DNA of 54,394 bases, from assembly GCF_010672455.1 (NCBI RefSeq), contig NZ_JAAHGO010000060.1, positions 1 to 54,394 of the forward strand. The letters run 5' to 3'. The DNA is from Okeania sp. SIO2C9. Lineage in GTDB: Bacteria > Cyanobacteriota > Cyanobacteriia > Cyanobacteriales > Microcoleaceae. Position 1 is the stretch's first letter; every line of letters starts with the position of its first letter. The position numbers were made by a program, and so were the translations under genes. Below the pieces are notes generated by a model, which had not been told where the DNA came from, did no database searches, and saw nothing but the letters and a program-made list of their open reading frames with translations. Below, in pieces: positions 13,465-22,964 of the stretch.

Positions 13465-13881
13465 ATGAGTTACTTATTAGATACAAATATAGTGACGGCT
13501 ATTATCAAAAAAAGTCAAGGATTAATAAATAAATTAAAATTAGTTAATTTCCAAGGTAAGTCATTATTTATTAGTTGCATTACTTACTATGAAATTAAAA
13601 GAGGATTATTATATATTAATGCTACAAGACAGCTATCTGACTTTAATGATTTGTGTAGCAGAAGGTGGAGTATTTTATTCTTAGACAATTTAGAAATTAT
13701 TGAGAAAGCATCAGAAATTTACATAGATTTGAGAAAGAAAGGCAGACTAATACAAGATGCTGATATACTCATTGCATCAACGGCAATTATTCACAATTTA
13801 ACTCTAGTTTCTAATGATTCTGATATGTCTAGGGTGCAGGGAATAAATTTAGAGAATTGGTTAGATGTGGAAAAGAATTAA
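13465..13881 (+). CDS. PIN-domain ribonuclease toxin (VapC-like)
   Basis: A 138-residue PIN-domain protein. The acidic catalytic set is visible: Asp6 (LLDTNIV), Glu43 (YYEIKRG), Asp98/Asp100 (QDADILIA) and Asp118 (SNDSDM). VapC-type PIN proteins are Mg2+-dependent ribonucleases held inactive by a cognate antitoxin; here that is the gene ending 5 nt upstream. The pair is intact. Two degraded copies of the same module lie about 3.7 kb downstream (16883-17366 and 17412-17610), which points to local duplication and loss. Confidence 0.88.
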   Translation: MSYLLDTNIVTAIIKKSQGLINKLKLVNFQGKSLFISCITYYEIKRGLLYINATRQLSDFNDLCSRRWSILFLDNLEIIEKASEIYIDLRKKGRLIQDADILIASTAIIHNLTLVSNDSDMSRVQGINLENWLDVEKN

Positions 13882-14000
13882 AGAGATTTTTGCCCAAGTT
13901 ATTAATATAATTAGAAATAACTAAACGCCAGTAGGGTGTGTTAGCGATAGCGTAACACACCACAACCCTATATCTATAAAAAAGGTTGGACTGGAGGTAT

Positions 14001-14132
14001 TCAACAATTAATAATGAATAATGAATAATGAATAATTACCTCTCCTTGAAAAGAAGAGGATTGACTAATAATGAAAATTTTTATTTATTATCCCCTTAAA
14101 AGGGGAGGCTTTAAACCACAATTTTTCGGTAA
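14001..14132. repeat. Conserved 125-130 bp interspersed element, copy 1
   Basis: Starts TCAACAATTAATAATGAATA, has a TGAATAA minisatellite, an ATTACCTCTCCTTGAAA segment and CCCCTTAAAAGGGG, and ends CACAATTTTTCGGTAA. Near-identical copies lie at 21818-21941 and 23331-23455. Inverted or degraded relatives occur near 3640-3880, 30625-30780 and 35402-35570. Confidence 0.8.
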
Positions 14133-14208
14133 AAGTAGTGGCAACTCATCCCCAATGCAGATTAGCTTTGTGTAAAGTTATTTCAGAAAGCGGGAAATTG
14201 CTCTAAGT

Positions 14209-15400
14209 TTAATTTTGACAATTTCTCACATATTCCTGAAAAATTGGAGACAATTTAAAATGAACTTTTCCATTGTAAATTTTCTTGACTAAATACCTTT
14301 GTTGTAAAGATTGCCAGCTATTAATTAAATTCATTGATGACCAATCTAAAGTTGTAATTAAATCTTTTCTGGTTACAGGTTGGTCAAATTTACTCAATTC
14401 TAAAACAAGTTGTTTTTCTAATGGTGATGATTTGTTAAATAATTGTTTGAGAATACCTTGTATATCTTTAGTAATTAATAAATCATTTTCAGCTAAAAAA
14501 ACAGCTACATGACCGTCAAAAATATTTTTGATTAAACCAGCAATGCTTTTTAAGTAAACTGGATTACCTTGATATAAATTGATTAACTTTAACCAACTCC
14601 CTTCATCTTTGAATCCTACACCTTTGAGAATCGCCACTTCATCTAAACCTGATAATTCTAAGTATTTAATAGGATATAAATCCTGGTCTAAACATTCCAT
14701 TTCTGCACATTGCTCTTGACTAATTAAAATTAGACTGCTTTGATGTTCAATTTCTGTCATCATTTGCCAAAAGCTTTGATAATCTTGATATTCTTTTTGA
14801 TATTGTCCGGCAAATTCACCACTGATAAATATATTTTGCACATCATCTAGAATAATTAAACATTTTTTCTCAGTCAGTAGAGCAAATAATTGTTTTAACT
14901 GCTCATCAATGGTTTATTTTACTTCTTCTTGGCAAACTTGTAATAAATCATTCAGAAGTAAAGGCAAAGATTTGGGATATTTCAAACTTTTCCAGATGAT
15001 CAATTCAAATTTTTGTAAGTTAGAATCGACAAACTTTTTAACTAGAGTTGTTTTACCAATTCCACTTGTTCCTAAGACTGATATTAAACGAGTATTTTGA
15101 TTGAATATCCAGTTCTCAATGTTTTTTAGTTCGGAATATCTACTATAAAAATTAATGATTTTAGGTGCCAGGTTTAAATCTTGAATAGCTGATTGAAATT
15201 GAGAATTTATATCAGTTTCTTGGAATTTTTTTTTTGGGAGTGACTTGATTTAATGTTTGGGGATTAGACAAATGATTATTAGCACAATTGATATGGTAAA
15301 TATTGAAATTTTCAGATGATTCAATATAGATTCTTTCTAATGTAGAACGAAAATTATTTTTTTTATGTTTTCCCCTAATACTTCTGATAAAAGCTTCCAT
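14209..15400 (-). pseudogene. Broken STAND/NB-ARC-type ATPase gene
   Basis: Three consecutive frames on the minus strand read as one protein. The N-terminus MEAFIRSIRGKHKK starts at 15400. A frameshift at a 10-base homopolymer (15226-15235) joins it to a segment with a P-loop (LGTSGIGKTTLVKKF). That frame is then cut by an in-frame TAA (14914-14916) where EEVK runs into TIDEQLKQL. The last part contains a Walker B-like CLIILDDV and a winged-helix-like tail ending EYVRNCQN. Such ATPases act as signal-controlled switches in defence, regulation or cell death. About 397 codons would be a short member lacking C-terminal sensor repeats. The nonsense codon argues for a dead gene. Confidence 0.8.
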
Positions 15401-15488
15401 AAATCCGCATCGTAAAAGGGGTTGACTTATAAATATCGTTACATTTACAAGGCTACCCTTACTTTTACACCAGATGCTTCGTCAGAAA

Positions 15489-16646
15489 TCAAACTTTTCG
15501 AGCAATAACATTTGCCCATAAGGAACGACGCCAGGTAATGTCAATATCCACAAAGCCAATTTCTCTCAGCCAATCTACGACTGTCATAATAGGGATATGC
15601 TGGTCATAGCGTCGATCATGATCCCAAAAATGATTCCATTCCTCATCTGTTGCCCCTACCTCATAAGCTGCTCTTTTCCATTCTTCATTATAGCGTTCAT
15701 GGACCCGATCATTAATCCCACGAAAGATATCGGAGTAAGAGAATAACCCATCAGACTTTAACCACCGATGTACATTGTGGAACAATTGTTTTTTATTGGT
15801 ATCATTTAGATGATGCAGACTGATGTATGAGAGAACGTAATCAAAGGTGGCTTCTTTGAAATCCAGCGTCATAAAGTTCTGCTCATAAAGGTGGATGTGC
15901 TCATTCTTCGCAAAGCGCTGTTGACAAAAATCGATCATCTTACTGGAACTATCTACAACATGAACATTCGCTTGTGAGTAGCGTTCTAGCACAGCAGCGG
16001 AAAGATTACCAGTGCCACCACCGAGTTCAAGGACATTCGGCGCAGTGGACTCATTTTGTAAGTTATCCAGCGTTACCCCAAGATTCTCTTCGTACCAGGG
16101 AACCCACAAACGGATGAGTTGATTATATTCTCGTGCGAGTGAGTCGAATTCTGCTTGTATGTAAAAGGAACGTACTACACCAACTGTTAATTTAATACGA
16201 GTCCACAAACCCGCACTTTTGACAAATTCATCGAACTCAATGAGACCATTACCATCGACATCAGCTTGTTGCATCAACGTTTCGATGCCACGATCGCTAA
16301 CGTTAATATTCAAACCATCAAGCAATTCTCGTAGTTCATCAGTTGAGATAGTACCGTCGTTATCCAAATCAATTAGGCGAAAAATCTCTAATAAATCGTT
16401 TTTAGAAGTTATATCGACTTTATCTACAATCCATTGAGAAAATTCGTCAAACTCAATCGTATTGCTTACATCTTTATCAGTACTAATGAAGATGGACTTT
16501 ATATCTTCAGTGTTTGGGTTCATTCCCAGAGAACGCAGAACATTCATTACCTCTTCAGGTGATAATGAGCCATTACTATCAGTATCAAATGAATCAAAGA
16601 CTTGTTTCAATTCATTAAGAGATAATTGTGTAGTTTGTTTAGACAT
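15489..16646 (-). CDS. Calmodulin-like EF-hand / SAM methyltransferase fusion
   Basis: The 385-residue protein has two parts. Residues 10-145 hold four EF-hand loops: D21-E32, D57-E68 (Asn in place of the Gly), D93-E104 and D129-E140. They are spaced about 36 residues apart as in calmodulin, and each keeps the acidic 12th residue. Residues 165-385 form a class I SAM-dependent methyltransferase: motif I VLELGGGTGNLS (205-216), Asp232 at the end of strand 2, and FDYVLSYISLHHL (268-280). It looks like a Ca2+-switched methyltransferase; the substrate is unknown. The gene appears less AT-rich than its surroundings and sits between a dead STAND gene and decayed toxin-antitoxin copies, so transfer is plausible. 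Confidence 0.9.
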   Translation of the reverse strand: MSKQTTQLSLNELKQVFDSFDTDSNGSLSPEEVMNVLRSLGMNPNTEDIKSIFISTDKDVSNTIEFDEFSQWIVDKVDITSKNDLLEIFRLIDLDNDGTISTDELRELLDGLNINVSDRGIETLMQQADVDGNGLIEFDEFVKSAGLWTRIKLTVGVVRSFYIQAEFDSLAREYNQLIRLWVPWYEENLGVTLDNLQNESTAPNVLELGGGTGNLSAAVLERYSQANVHVVDSSSKMIDFCQQRFAKNEHIHLYEQNFMTLDFKEATFDYVLSYISLHHLNDTNKKQLFHNVHRWLKSDGLFSYSDIFRGINDRVHERYNEEWKRAAYEVGATDEEWNHFWDHDRRYDQHIPIMTVVDWLREIGFVDIDITWRRSLWANVIARKV

Positions 16647-16882
16647 TACTTAAATATTTTTTCAAATTATACCGTTATTCTTTGATTAGGTCAATCCTAT
16701 ATTCAAAGTTCGGATTAGTGCAATTCAATAATACTTTAGTTTGGACTAATTTGCATTCAAAAGCAATAAAGAGGATGGATGGCAGGAGAAATTTATCCAT
16801 TTGAAATAGTCTATAATTCAAGAGTTTTTCTAGTAATCAAGAACCCTTTTAATTGATCTGAATGATAAGCAGAATAAATATT

Positions 16883-17174
16883 ATGACTCAAGCTTCTGTG
16901 GAAAAAAATACCGCCATTAAAATAATTTCAGAAACAATTGACCAAGTAATGGAAAGCAAAAATATTTACCAATAATTAGATCAAAATCAACTCATTCATA
17001 CTTTCTCTAATAATTTAGAGAAAGTGTCACCTCAGACGGTAATATATCTAGATGATGAACTACTGACAAAAAAAGTTAGAGGAGTAATGTCAATAGAACT
17101 ATTATCAACAATATTTGATTATTAGCCCAGAGCAAATAGAAATGTTTAATGCAGTAGTAGAAGGGAGATATTAG
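16883..17174 (+). pseudogene. Decayed copy of the 13.2-kb antitoxin
   Basis: Begins MTQASVEKNTAIK like the intact gene at 13169. An in-frame TAA at 16973-16975 replaces the residue after NIYQ, and a frameshift near 17120 precedes SPEQIEMFNAVVEG. Otherwise it aligns along its length with the 97-residue antitoxin. Confidence 0.85.
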
Positions 17175-17175
17175 G

Positions 17176-17366
17176 GTAACTTATATACTAAATATTAGTA
17201 TAGTTTCAGCAGTTGTCAACCAGAATTAAAAAATTATAGGAGGAGATTATGATATCATGTCCGTTTGCAGCAACGGGAATTATTCATAATTTAATTCTAG
17301 TTTATAATGATTCTGATATGTTAAGAACTGAAGGAATAAAATTAGAGAATTGCTTAGAGATATAAT
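17176..17366 (+). pseudogene. Internally deleted PIN toxin copy
   Basis: The first 60 bp match the start of the intact toxin with stop codons. After a large internal deletion the C-terminal part is readable: AATGIIHNLILVYNDSDM followed by GIKLENCLEI and a stop at about 17366. It directly follows the decayed antitoxin copy, as in the intact pair. Confidence 0.75.
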
Positions 17367-17411
17367 AGAGTAATATCGCTGTTTAATTAAAGTCAATTTA
17401 CAGGAGGATAT

Positions 17412-17610
17412 GATGATTCAAGTTACCGTGTTTAATGAGTTTTGTTAAGAAGTTACAATTTTATTGTTAGACAATTTATCAATTATCGAAACAGCATCAG
17501 AAATTAACATAGACTTGAGACGAAAAGGAAGAACAATATAAAATGCCGATCTATTGATCGCAGCAACGGCAATAATTTATAATTTAACTCTGGCCTCTAA
17601 TAGACATCTC
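17412..17610 (+). pseudogene. Third, fused toxin-antitoxin remnant
   Basis: A GGAGG-led start (MIQVTV) resembling the antitoxin N-terminus runs straight into toxin sequence: ILLLDNLSIIETASEINIDLRRKGRTI, a stop codon, then NADLLIAATAIIYNLTLAS. The middle of the module is lost. With 13166-13881 and 16883-17366 this makes three copies at successive stages of decay. Confidence 0.75.
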
Positions 17611-18314
17611 CAATAATAAAAAATAAAATCAATTATCGCACTCTTATTTATCAATTATTTCCCTCTACTCCCTACTCCCTACTCCCTACTCCCTCTTTTC
17701 CGGAGAGGTTTAATTATTTTGATATATTGAAAGTTGAGGGGATAAATGCAGAGAATCACTTACAGGCTAAATAGAGCGATCGCAGTTACTTAATATTTTT
17801 TTATAATTCCTCATACTTGTATAATTATACTTATTTTTATTGATTGCTTAAGATTTTGAGTTAGGGGAAATTAATGATATATTTAAAGATAATGGAATAA
17901 TAGTTATTAGTATTAAGTGAAATTATCATGTATATACTAACTCCATAAAAGTATCAAGTTCGTATTTCAGTCATTGAATAATCTTGACAAAATTTATAAA
18001 ATAGTCTAGTGCCGGATGGCAGAAATAACTGACCAGTTACAAAATCCTAAAACAATTACAAATCAATACTTTTGACTTTTGACTTTTAACTTCCGCGTAG
18101 CGGCACTAGGGAGAAAAATCTCACTAGGATAAATATCATTATTAAATATATATATTTTTTGGTATAGTAATTAACCGGAATTAACTCACATCGCCAAGAA
18201 TAGTTGAATTAAAGCATCCGTGTAATTTCTTGAGAAAATGTTAAATATTAAAAATCATCTTTGAAGTAAAATTACTAAAGATTAAGAATTGTAAAAAATG
18301 GGAGTTATGCAGTA
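17611..18314. repeat. Spacer upstream of the GT4 gene
   Basis: No gene is seen. Contents: a CTCCCTA tandem heptamer at about 17662-17694, a HIP1 octamer near 17778, and the second CTAGTGC-family element at 18006-18109. The last 200 bp, free of repeats, should contain the glycosyltransferase promoter. Confidence 0.55.
18006..18109. mobile_element. Small inverted-repeat element (CTAGTGC family), copy 2
   Basis: A 104-bp unit with CTAGTGC and GCACTAG ends and the same interior as 3958-4069. The two differ mainly in the number of CTTTTGA heptamers before the right end, so length varies by tandem-repeat slippage. Confidence 0.6.
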
Positions 18315-19502
18315 ATGAAAATTCTTGTATTAAGCTGGGAGTTTCCACCAAGAATTATTGGAGGCATAGCACGTCATGTTGCAGAATTATACCCAGAAAT
18401 GGTGAAATTAGGACATGAAGTGCATTTAATCACAGTCAAGTCTGGCGAAGCGCCAATGTATGAAATTGTAGAAGGAATAGAAGTACATAGAGTGCCAGTC
18501 GGACCCAGTCAAAACTTCTTTCATTGGATAGCAAATATGAATGAAGCTATGGGTCGTCATGGAGGCAAACTAATAAAAGAAGAGAAAAATTTTGATATAA
18601 TTCATGCCCATGATTGGTTAGTCACCGATGCAGCGATCGCTCTTAAACATATCTTTAAACTACCATTAATAGCTACAATTCATGCCACAGAAAATGGTCG
18701 TCACAATGGTATTCATAATCATAGTCAACAGTACATAAATGAAAAGGAAAAAGAGCTAGTTTATAATGCTTGGCGAGTTATTGTTTGCTCTAGATATATG
18801 AAGGTAGAAGTTGCAATAACTTTAGGCAGTCCTTGGGATAAAATAGATATAATTTATAATGGTATTTGTGGGGCAAAAAAACCAAGCAGAGATGAGTTTG
18901 ATGCAGTAAACTTTCGCAGGCATTTTGCAGAAGATCGAGAAAAAATTGTCTACTATTTAGGTAGGATGACCCCAGAAAAAGGTCTTTCTGTGTTAATTCA
19001 TGCAGCGCCGAGAGTAATTGCAGAAATGGGAGACAGGGTAAAATTTATTATGATCGGTGGCGGAAAAACAGACCTTTGGAAAAGAGAAGTCTGGCATTTA
19101 GGAATTTCTGAAAGATTTCATTTTACTGGGTTTATGTCTGAGGAAAATTTAGATAAGTTTCAAGCGATCGCTGACTGTGCAGTATTTCCGAGTTTGTACG
19201 AACCTTTTGGTATTGTTGCCTTGGAAAGTTTTGCTGCGCGGGTACCTGTGGTGGTTTCGGATACGGGTGGTTTACCAGAAGTGGTAGAACATGGTAGAAC
19301 AGGTATTGTTACGAAAGTTGGTAATTCTGCTTCTTTAGCACAAGGCATTTTGGAGGCGTTGAGAGACTCTGGTTATATGCAAAAATTGGTTAGTAATGCT
19401 TATCAGGAATTAGAGTATAAATTTTGTTGGGGTAGGATAGCGAAACAAACAGACATGGTTTATCAGAGAGTTGCAGCAGAAAGGTTACAAGTGGTTTGGT
19501 AA
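18315..19502 (+). CDS. Glycosyltransferase family 4 protein
   Basis: A 395-residue GT-B fold retaining glycosyltransferase. The N-terminal domain opens with MKILVLSWEFPPRIIGGIARH, the glycine-rich loop typical of GT4 and glycogen-synthase-like enzymes. The C-terminal nucleotide-sugar domain has YYLGRMTPEKG and the E-x7-E pattern in EPFGIVALE, then DTGGLPEVV. No signal peptide or membrane segment is seen, so it is cytosolic or peripheral. The acceptor (exopolysaccharide, glycolipid or glucan) cannot be read. It is a single gene ending at a strong hairpin (19503-19545). Confidence 0.9.
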   Translation: MKILVLSWEFPPRIIGGIARHVAELYPEMVKLGHEVHLITVKSGEAPMYEIVEGIEVHRVPVGPSQNFFHWIANMNEAMGRHGGKLIKEEKNFDIIHAHDWLVTDAAIALKHIFKLPLIATIHATENGRHNGIHNHSQQYINEKEKELVYNAWRVIVCSRYMKVEVAITLGSPWDKIDIIYNGICGAKKPSRDEFDAVNFRRHFAEDREKIVYYLGRMTPEKGLSVLIHAAPRVIAEMGDRVKFIMIGGGKTDLWKREVWHLGISERFHFTGFMSEENLDKFQAIADCAVFPSLYEPFGIVALESFAARVPVVVSDTGGLPEVVEHGRTGIVTKVGNSASLAQGILEALRDSGYMQKLVSNAYQELEYKFCWGRIAKQTDMVYQRVAAERLQVVW

Positions 19503-19545
19503 TACATTAAAGAGGGAAGTTCCATAGACTTCCCTCTTTAATGTA
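19503..19545. terminator. Long perfect hairpin terminator
   Basis: An 18-bp perfect inverted repeat, TACATTAAAGAGGGAAGT (19503-19520) with its complement at 19528-19545, around a 7-nt loop. It starts at the base after the glycosyltransferase stop. TTTA/TAAA arms allow action on both strands. Confidence 0.85.
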
Positions 19546-19559
19546 TCGTAATATTAATA

Positions 19560-19824
19560 GGACTTACGCACCTGCAACGTATTTTAGTCCGAAGCGACCG
19601 ACAGGGTTTGCGGAGCATTCCGGGACGGAAAGCAATCTCATATAAAATCCGGTTGAATACTTATCTTATATTTGGGGGTGGGAAGTGTGGGGAGGGTGGG
19701 GAGTGTGGGGAGAAGGGGAGGTCGAGAGATTGAAGGCTCCGAAAGTGTGGATAGAATTATAAACATATACTGTATAACCGGATTCTATATCAAATCCTAG
19801 TTTTTCGTACCTCATGCGTAAGTC
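19560..19824. mobile_element. GGACTTACGCA-family element with a nested insertion
   Basis: Ends are GGACTTACGCA and TGCGTAAGTC. It matches the uninterrupted 112-bp copy at 44631-44742 (shared GACAGGGTTTGCGGAGCA and CTAGTTTTTC), but is split after AGCAATCTCA by a 149-bp insertion at 19641-19789. Confidence 0.75.
19641..19789. mobile_element. Nested MITE with 3-bp TCA duplication
   Basis: Ends TATAAAATCCGG and CCGGATTCTATA (11 of 12 paired) are flanked on both sides by TCA. The uninterrupted homologue at 44631-44742 has a single TCA at the matching point. The interior is GTGGGGA-type tandem repeats. It belongs to the TATC..TCCGG family seen at 25684, 40862 and 53647. Confidence 0.75.
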
Positions 19825-20378
19825 ATATTTCTGAAGATTTCATATATAGCACTGCGCGCAGGCAACAGGCAATAGGGGGAATAATACCAGTTTGAAAAAA
19901 GAATGTTATAGAAAGTGCATCTCGAACGGATCTGCTTAAAAATAGCTTCTCCAGTTCGTTTTAGATGGTTATATCTATCGTTTTCCCTTTTTTTTTAATA
20001 TTTCTTCCTTCTTCCTTCTTGCTTCTTCCTTCTTCCTTCTTTCGTACGGACGTTGCATGCAACGTCTCTACTATTTGCAACAAACGTTGATCAAATTGGT
20101 ATAAAAAAGCTGATAATATAGAACCCATTTGATAGCTATATAATTATGGTAGTCAAGTCTTTTCGCGCATCAATTTTGACCGAAAATCAGTTATCAGTTC
20201 AGGACTTACGCAAATTCACCTTTGAACTCAACATTCTTTGTTAATCAGGACTTACGCAGGGACTGGCGAGGGCGTTAGCGGAGCTTGGCGTTAGCCAATG
20301 CCATTTGCCCCTACAGATGGTGCTTTAAAGGTCAATTTGCCTAAGTCCTATTAATTTTAAAACTGACAAAGAAAAAAC
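19825..20378. repeat. Repeat-filled spacer before the cysteine desulfurase 3' end
   Basis: No gene is seen. It contains the second TAATACCA-family element (19882-20104) with a CTTCCTT minisatellite inside, and further AGGACTTACGCA ends at 20203 and 20249 with the partner CTAAGTCCTA near 20342. Confidence 0.6.
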
Positions 20379-21566
20379 TCAATTATTTTTGACTTTTGAC
20401 TTTTGACTTTGAGTAGCTTGACGTAAAGATGTAATAGTAGCGATCGCGTGTTCGGCCACCAAGTCTATTTCTTCAGCAGTATTAAACCGCCCGATGCCAA
20501 AACGCACGGAAGCATAAGCTAATTTTTCTGAACGTCCCAAAGCTGCCAAAACATGGGAAGGCGCTATTTTTGCAGAAGTACAAGCAGAACCGGAAGACAC
20601 TGCCACCACAGGTTGTAACCCCAATAACAATGCTTGCCCATCCACACCCTCAACACTAATATTCAAATTTCCTGGCAAACGCTGAGTCGGATGTCCGTTG
20701 AGAAAAATATTTTCCACTGTTTGCAGCTTTTCCCACAACTGTTGTCGCAAAGTAGTTAACTGTTTTGCCTCTGACTCCATTTCTGTTACTGCCAATTCCA
20801 CAGCTTTAGCAAAACCGACTATTTGGGGAGTATACAAAGTGCCAGAACGCATACCTCTTTCGTGACCGCCCCCATGTATTTGAGGTGCTAATTTTACTCT
20901 GGGATGACGACGACGTACATAGAGAGCGCCAACACCTTTTGGTCCGTAAACTTTATGGGCAGTTAATGATAGTAAATCAATATTCATTGTCTGCACATCT
21001 AGAGGAATTTTGCCAATAGCTTGTGCAGCATCAGTATGGAAAATAATGGAATTTTCTTTACATATTTCTCCTATTTTTACCAAAGGTTGTAAGACACCAA
21101 TTTCATTATTTGCTGCCATAACAGAGACTAATATTGTATCAGGACGTATGGCAGTTTTTAGGGAAGTTAAATCAATAATTCCATCTGTATTTACTGGTAA
21201 ATAAGTAACTTCAAATCCCAAGTTTTGTAAATATACACAGGGGTCGAGAACGGCGTTATGTTCGGTAGCAATAGTAATAATATGTTTACCTTTATTGAAG
21301 TAAGCTTCAGCAACTCCTTTTATTGCTAAATTATTTGCTTCTGTCGCTCCACTGGTAAAGACAATTTCTTCAGGGGTGGCGTTAATAGCTGAAGCTAAAA
21401 TTTCTCTAGCTTTTTTAACTGCTGCCTCTGCTTCCCAACCATATTGATGAGTGACACTGGCAGGGTTGCCAAAATATTCGGTGAAATAGGGCAACATTGT
21501 TTTTAATACTCGTTCATCAAGAGGAGTAGTCGCGTTGCAGTCGAGATATATAGGACGTTTTAACAT
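20379..21566 (-). CDS. Cysteine desulfurase (IscS/NifS family)
   Basis: A 395-residue PLP-dependent enzyme that takes sulfur from cysteine for Fe-S clusters and thiocofactors. PLP and active-site residues are visible: His103 (TEHNAV), Asp179 (HTDAAQ), Lys205 (TAHKVYGPKG) and the persulfide Cys329 (SSGSACTS), with GGGHERGMRSGT at 232-243. The extended loop around Cys329 fits the IscS/NifS (group I) type. No isc, suf or nif genes are adjacent, so the housekeeping IscS role is only likely. The last 10 or so residues (QSQKSKVKNN) are encoded by CTTTTGA heptamer repeats and probably are not conserved. Confidence 0.95.
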   Translation of the reverse strand: MLKRPIYLDCNATTPLDERVLKTMLPYFTEYFGNPASVTHQYGWEAEAAVKKAREILASAINATPEEIVFTSGATEANNLAIKGVAEAYFNKGKHIITIATEHNAVLDPCVYLQNLGFEVTYLPVNTDGIIDLTSLKTAIRPDTILVSVMAANNEIGVLQPLVKIGEICKENSIIFHTDAAQAIGKIPLDVQTMNIDLLSLTAHKVYGPKGVGALYVRRRHPRVKLAPQIHGGGHERGMRSGTLYTPQIVGFAKAVELAVTEMESEAKQLTTLRQQLWEKLQTVENIFLNGHPTQRLPGNLNISVEGVDGQALLLGLQPVVAVSSGSACTSAKIAPSHVLAALGRSEKLAYASVRFGIGRFNTAEEIDLVAEHAIATITSLRQATQSQKSKVKNN

Positions 21567-21973
<407 letters not shown>

Positions 21974-22603
21974 TTAATTGATAACTTGACCTAATTTTTT
22001 TAAGATACTGAGTACATGATAAAGTTCATTATTTTGGGGATTAGAAATTGTGAATTTTTTAGATAAAGCATATTGAGGTGAATTTTGTTTAACTAATTTG
22101 ATAAATTGAAAATCATCTCCGTTAGTTACTAATCCAAAAATTGGTTGTTCTGGATGAGGATTAGCCATCATATAAGTAAGGCCTTGAGGGATACCATTAA
22201 TTATAGATAATCCAGCATTTTTTGACTCAATTACTAATAACCATAGATGATGTTTAAAAACTATTATATCAATCCGACCTTTGATTATTTCATTCTGTGT
22301 TTCCACAGAAATATCAATAGAATTTTCATCTACAATATCAAAAGGAAGCTGATAAAAATTTGCCCAAGCAAGTAGGGGAGCAATTACTGTCATTTTTACC
22401 AAATTTTCTGAAATTTCCCGATGTTTAATAGCATTCAAATAATTTGCTTTTGCTCGGTCTAACACTTGTTTTTCTATATCGGTTATCTCTGGTAAACCAT
22501 CAAACCATTCTCTAAAGAATTGAATATCATCTGTTTGGTTGAGACTAAATTTATGCTCAACATCAATCATATTTAGTTTATTTGCTTGAATAATTGCAGT
22601 CAT
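21974..22603 (-). CDS. Orphan PD-(D/E)xK nuclease-like protein (type I restriction R N-domain-like)
   Basis: A 209-residue protein resembling the N-terminal nuclease domain of type I restriction R subunits, often found alone in cyanobacteria. The candidate core is GRIDIIVF (Asp), then LLVIESKN (E-x-K) after a beta turn, with GIPQGLTYMMA helical sequence and a VTNGDDFQFIKL strand behind. There are no helicase motifs and no HsdM or HsdS neighbours, so it is not a complete restriction system. Possible roles are nuclease, phage-related defence, or a domesticated domain. The gene is flanked by conserved-element copies at 21818 and 23331. Confidence 0.72.
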   Translation of the reverse strand: MTAIIQANKLNMIDVEHKFSLNQTDDIQFFREWFDGLPEITDIEKQVLDRAKANYLNAIKHREISENLVKMTVIAPLLAWANFYQLPFDIVDENSIDISVETQNEIIKGRIDIIVFKHHLWLLVIESKNAGLSIINGIPQGLTYMMANPHPEQPIFGLVTNGDDFQFIKLVKQNSPQYALSKKFTISNPQNNELYHVLSILKKLGQVIN

Positions 22604-22964
22604 ATTTTTCCTTAGTCAGTCCAGTAGTGGCGTGACACGCCTAAAATGGTGCAATAGTAGGGGCGGGTTTAGCGTTAAATTAATGGTGTTACAGATTATC
22701 TTATGAACCCGCCCCCAACCCAAGGATATAATGCACAGTAGCGTAACTGAGCAACACCCTATATTTATTGTCACTGGGTAAATCCTGTTCGTATTATATC
22801 ATGTTCCGTTAAATACTTATCAAATCTTTCTTGATATCCCCACACTTCCCACACTTCTCATAATAGCGCGATCGCTACTTTTTAGCCTACCATATTATCT
22901 TCTTTCCTTCAGAATAGCTCCTGTTTCCCCCTGACTCCTGACAACTGATAACTGATAACTGAAT
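22604..22964. repeat. Spacer with inverted repeats
   Basis: No gene. Near 22620-22645 lies a GTGGCGTGACACGCC block as at 31244, then a left end of the TATC..TCCG MITE family at 22797 preceded by TTA. ACTGATA heptamers lie near 22940-22960. Confidence 0.5.

Noticed and set aside
17256-17272. GATATCATGTCCGTTTG in the decayed PIN copy as a MITE end
   Set aside because: No matching right end or target duplication; the similarity also arises from the PIN sequence itself (GCTGATATAC..).
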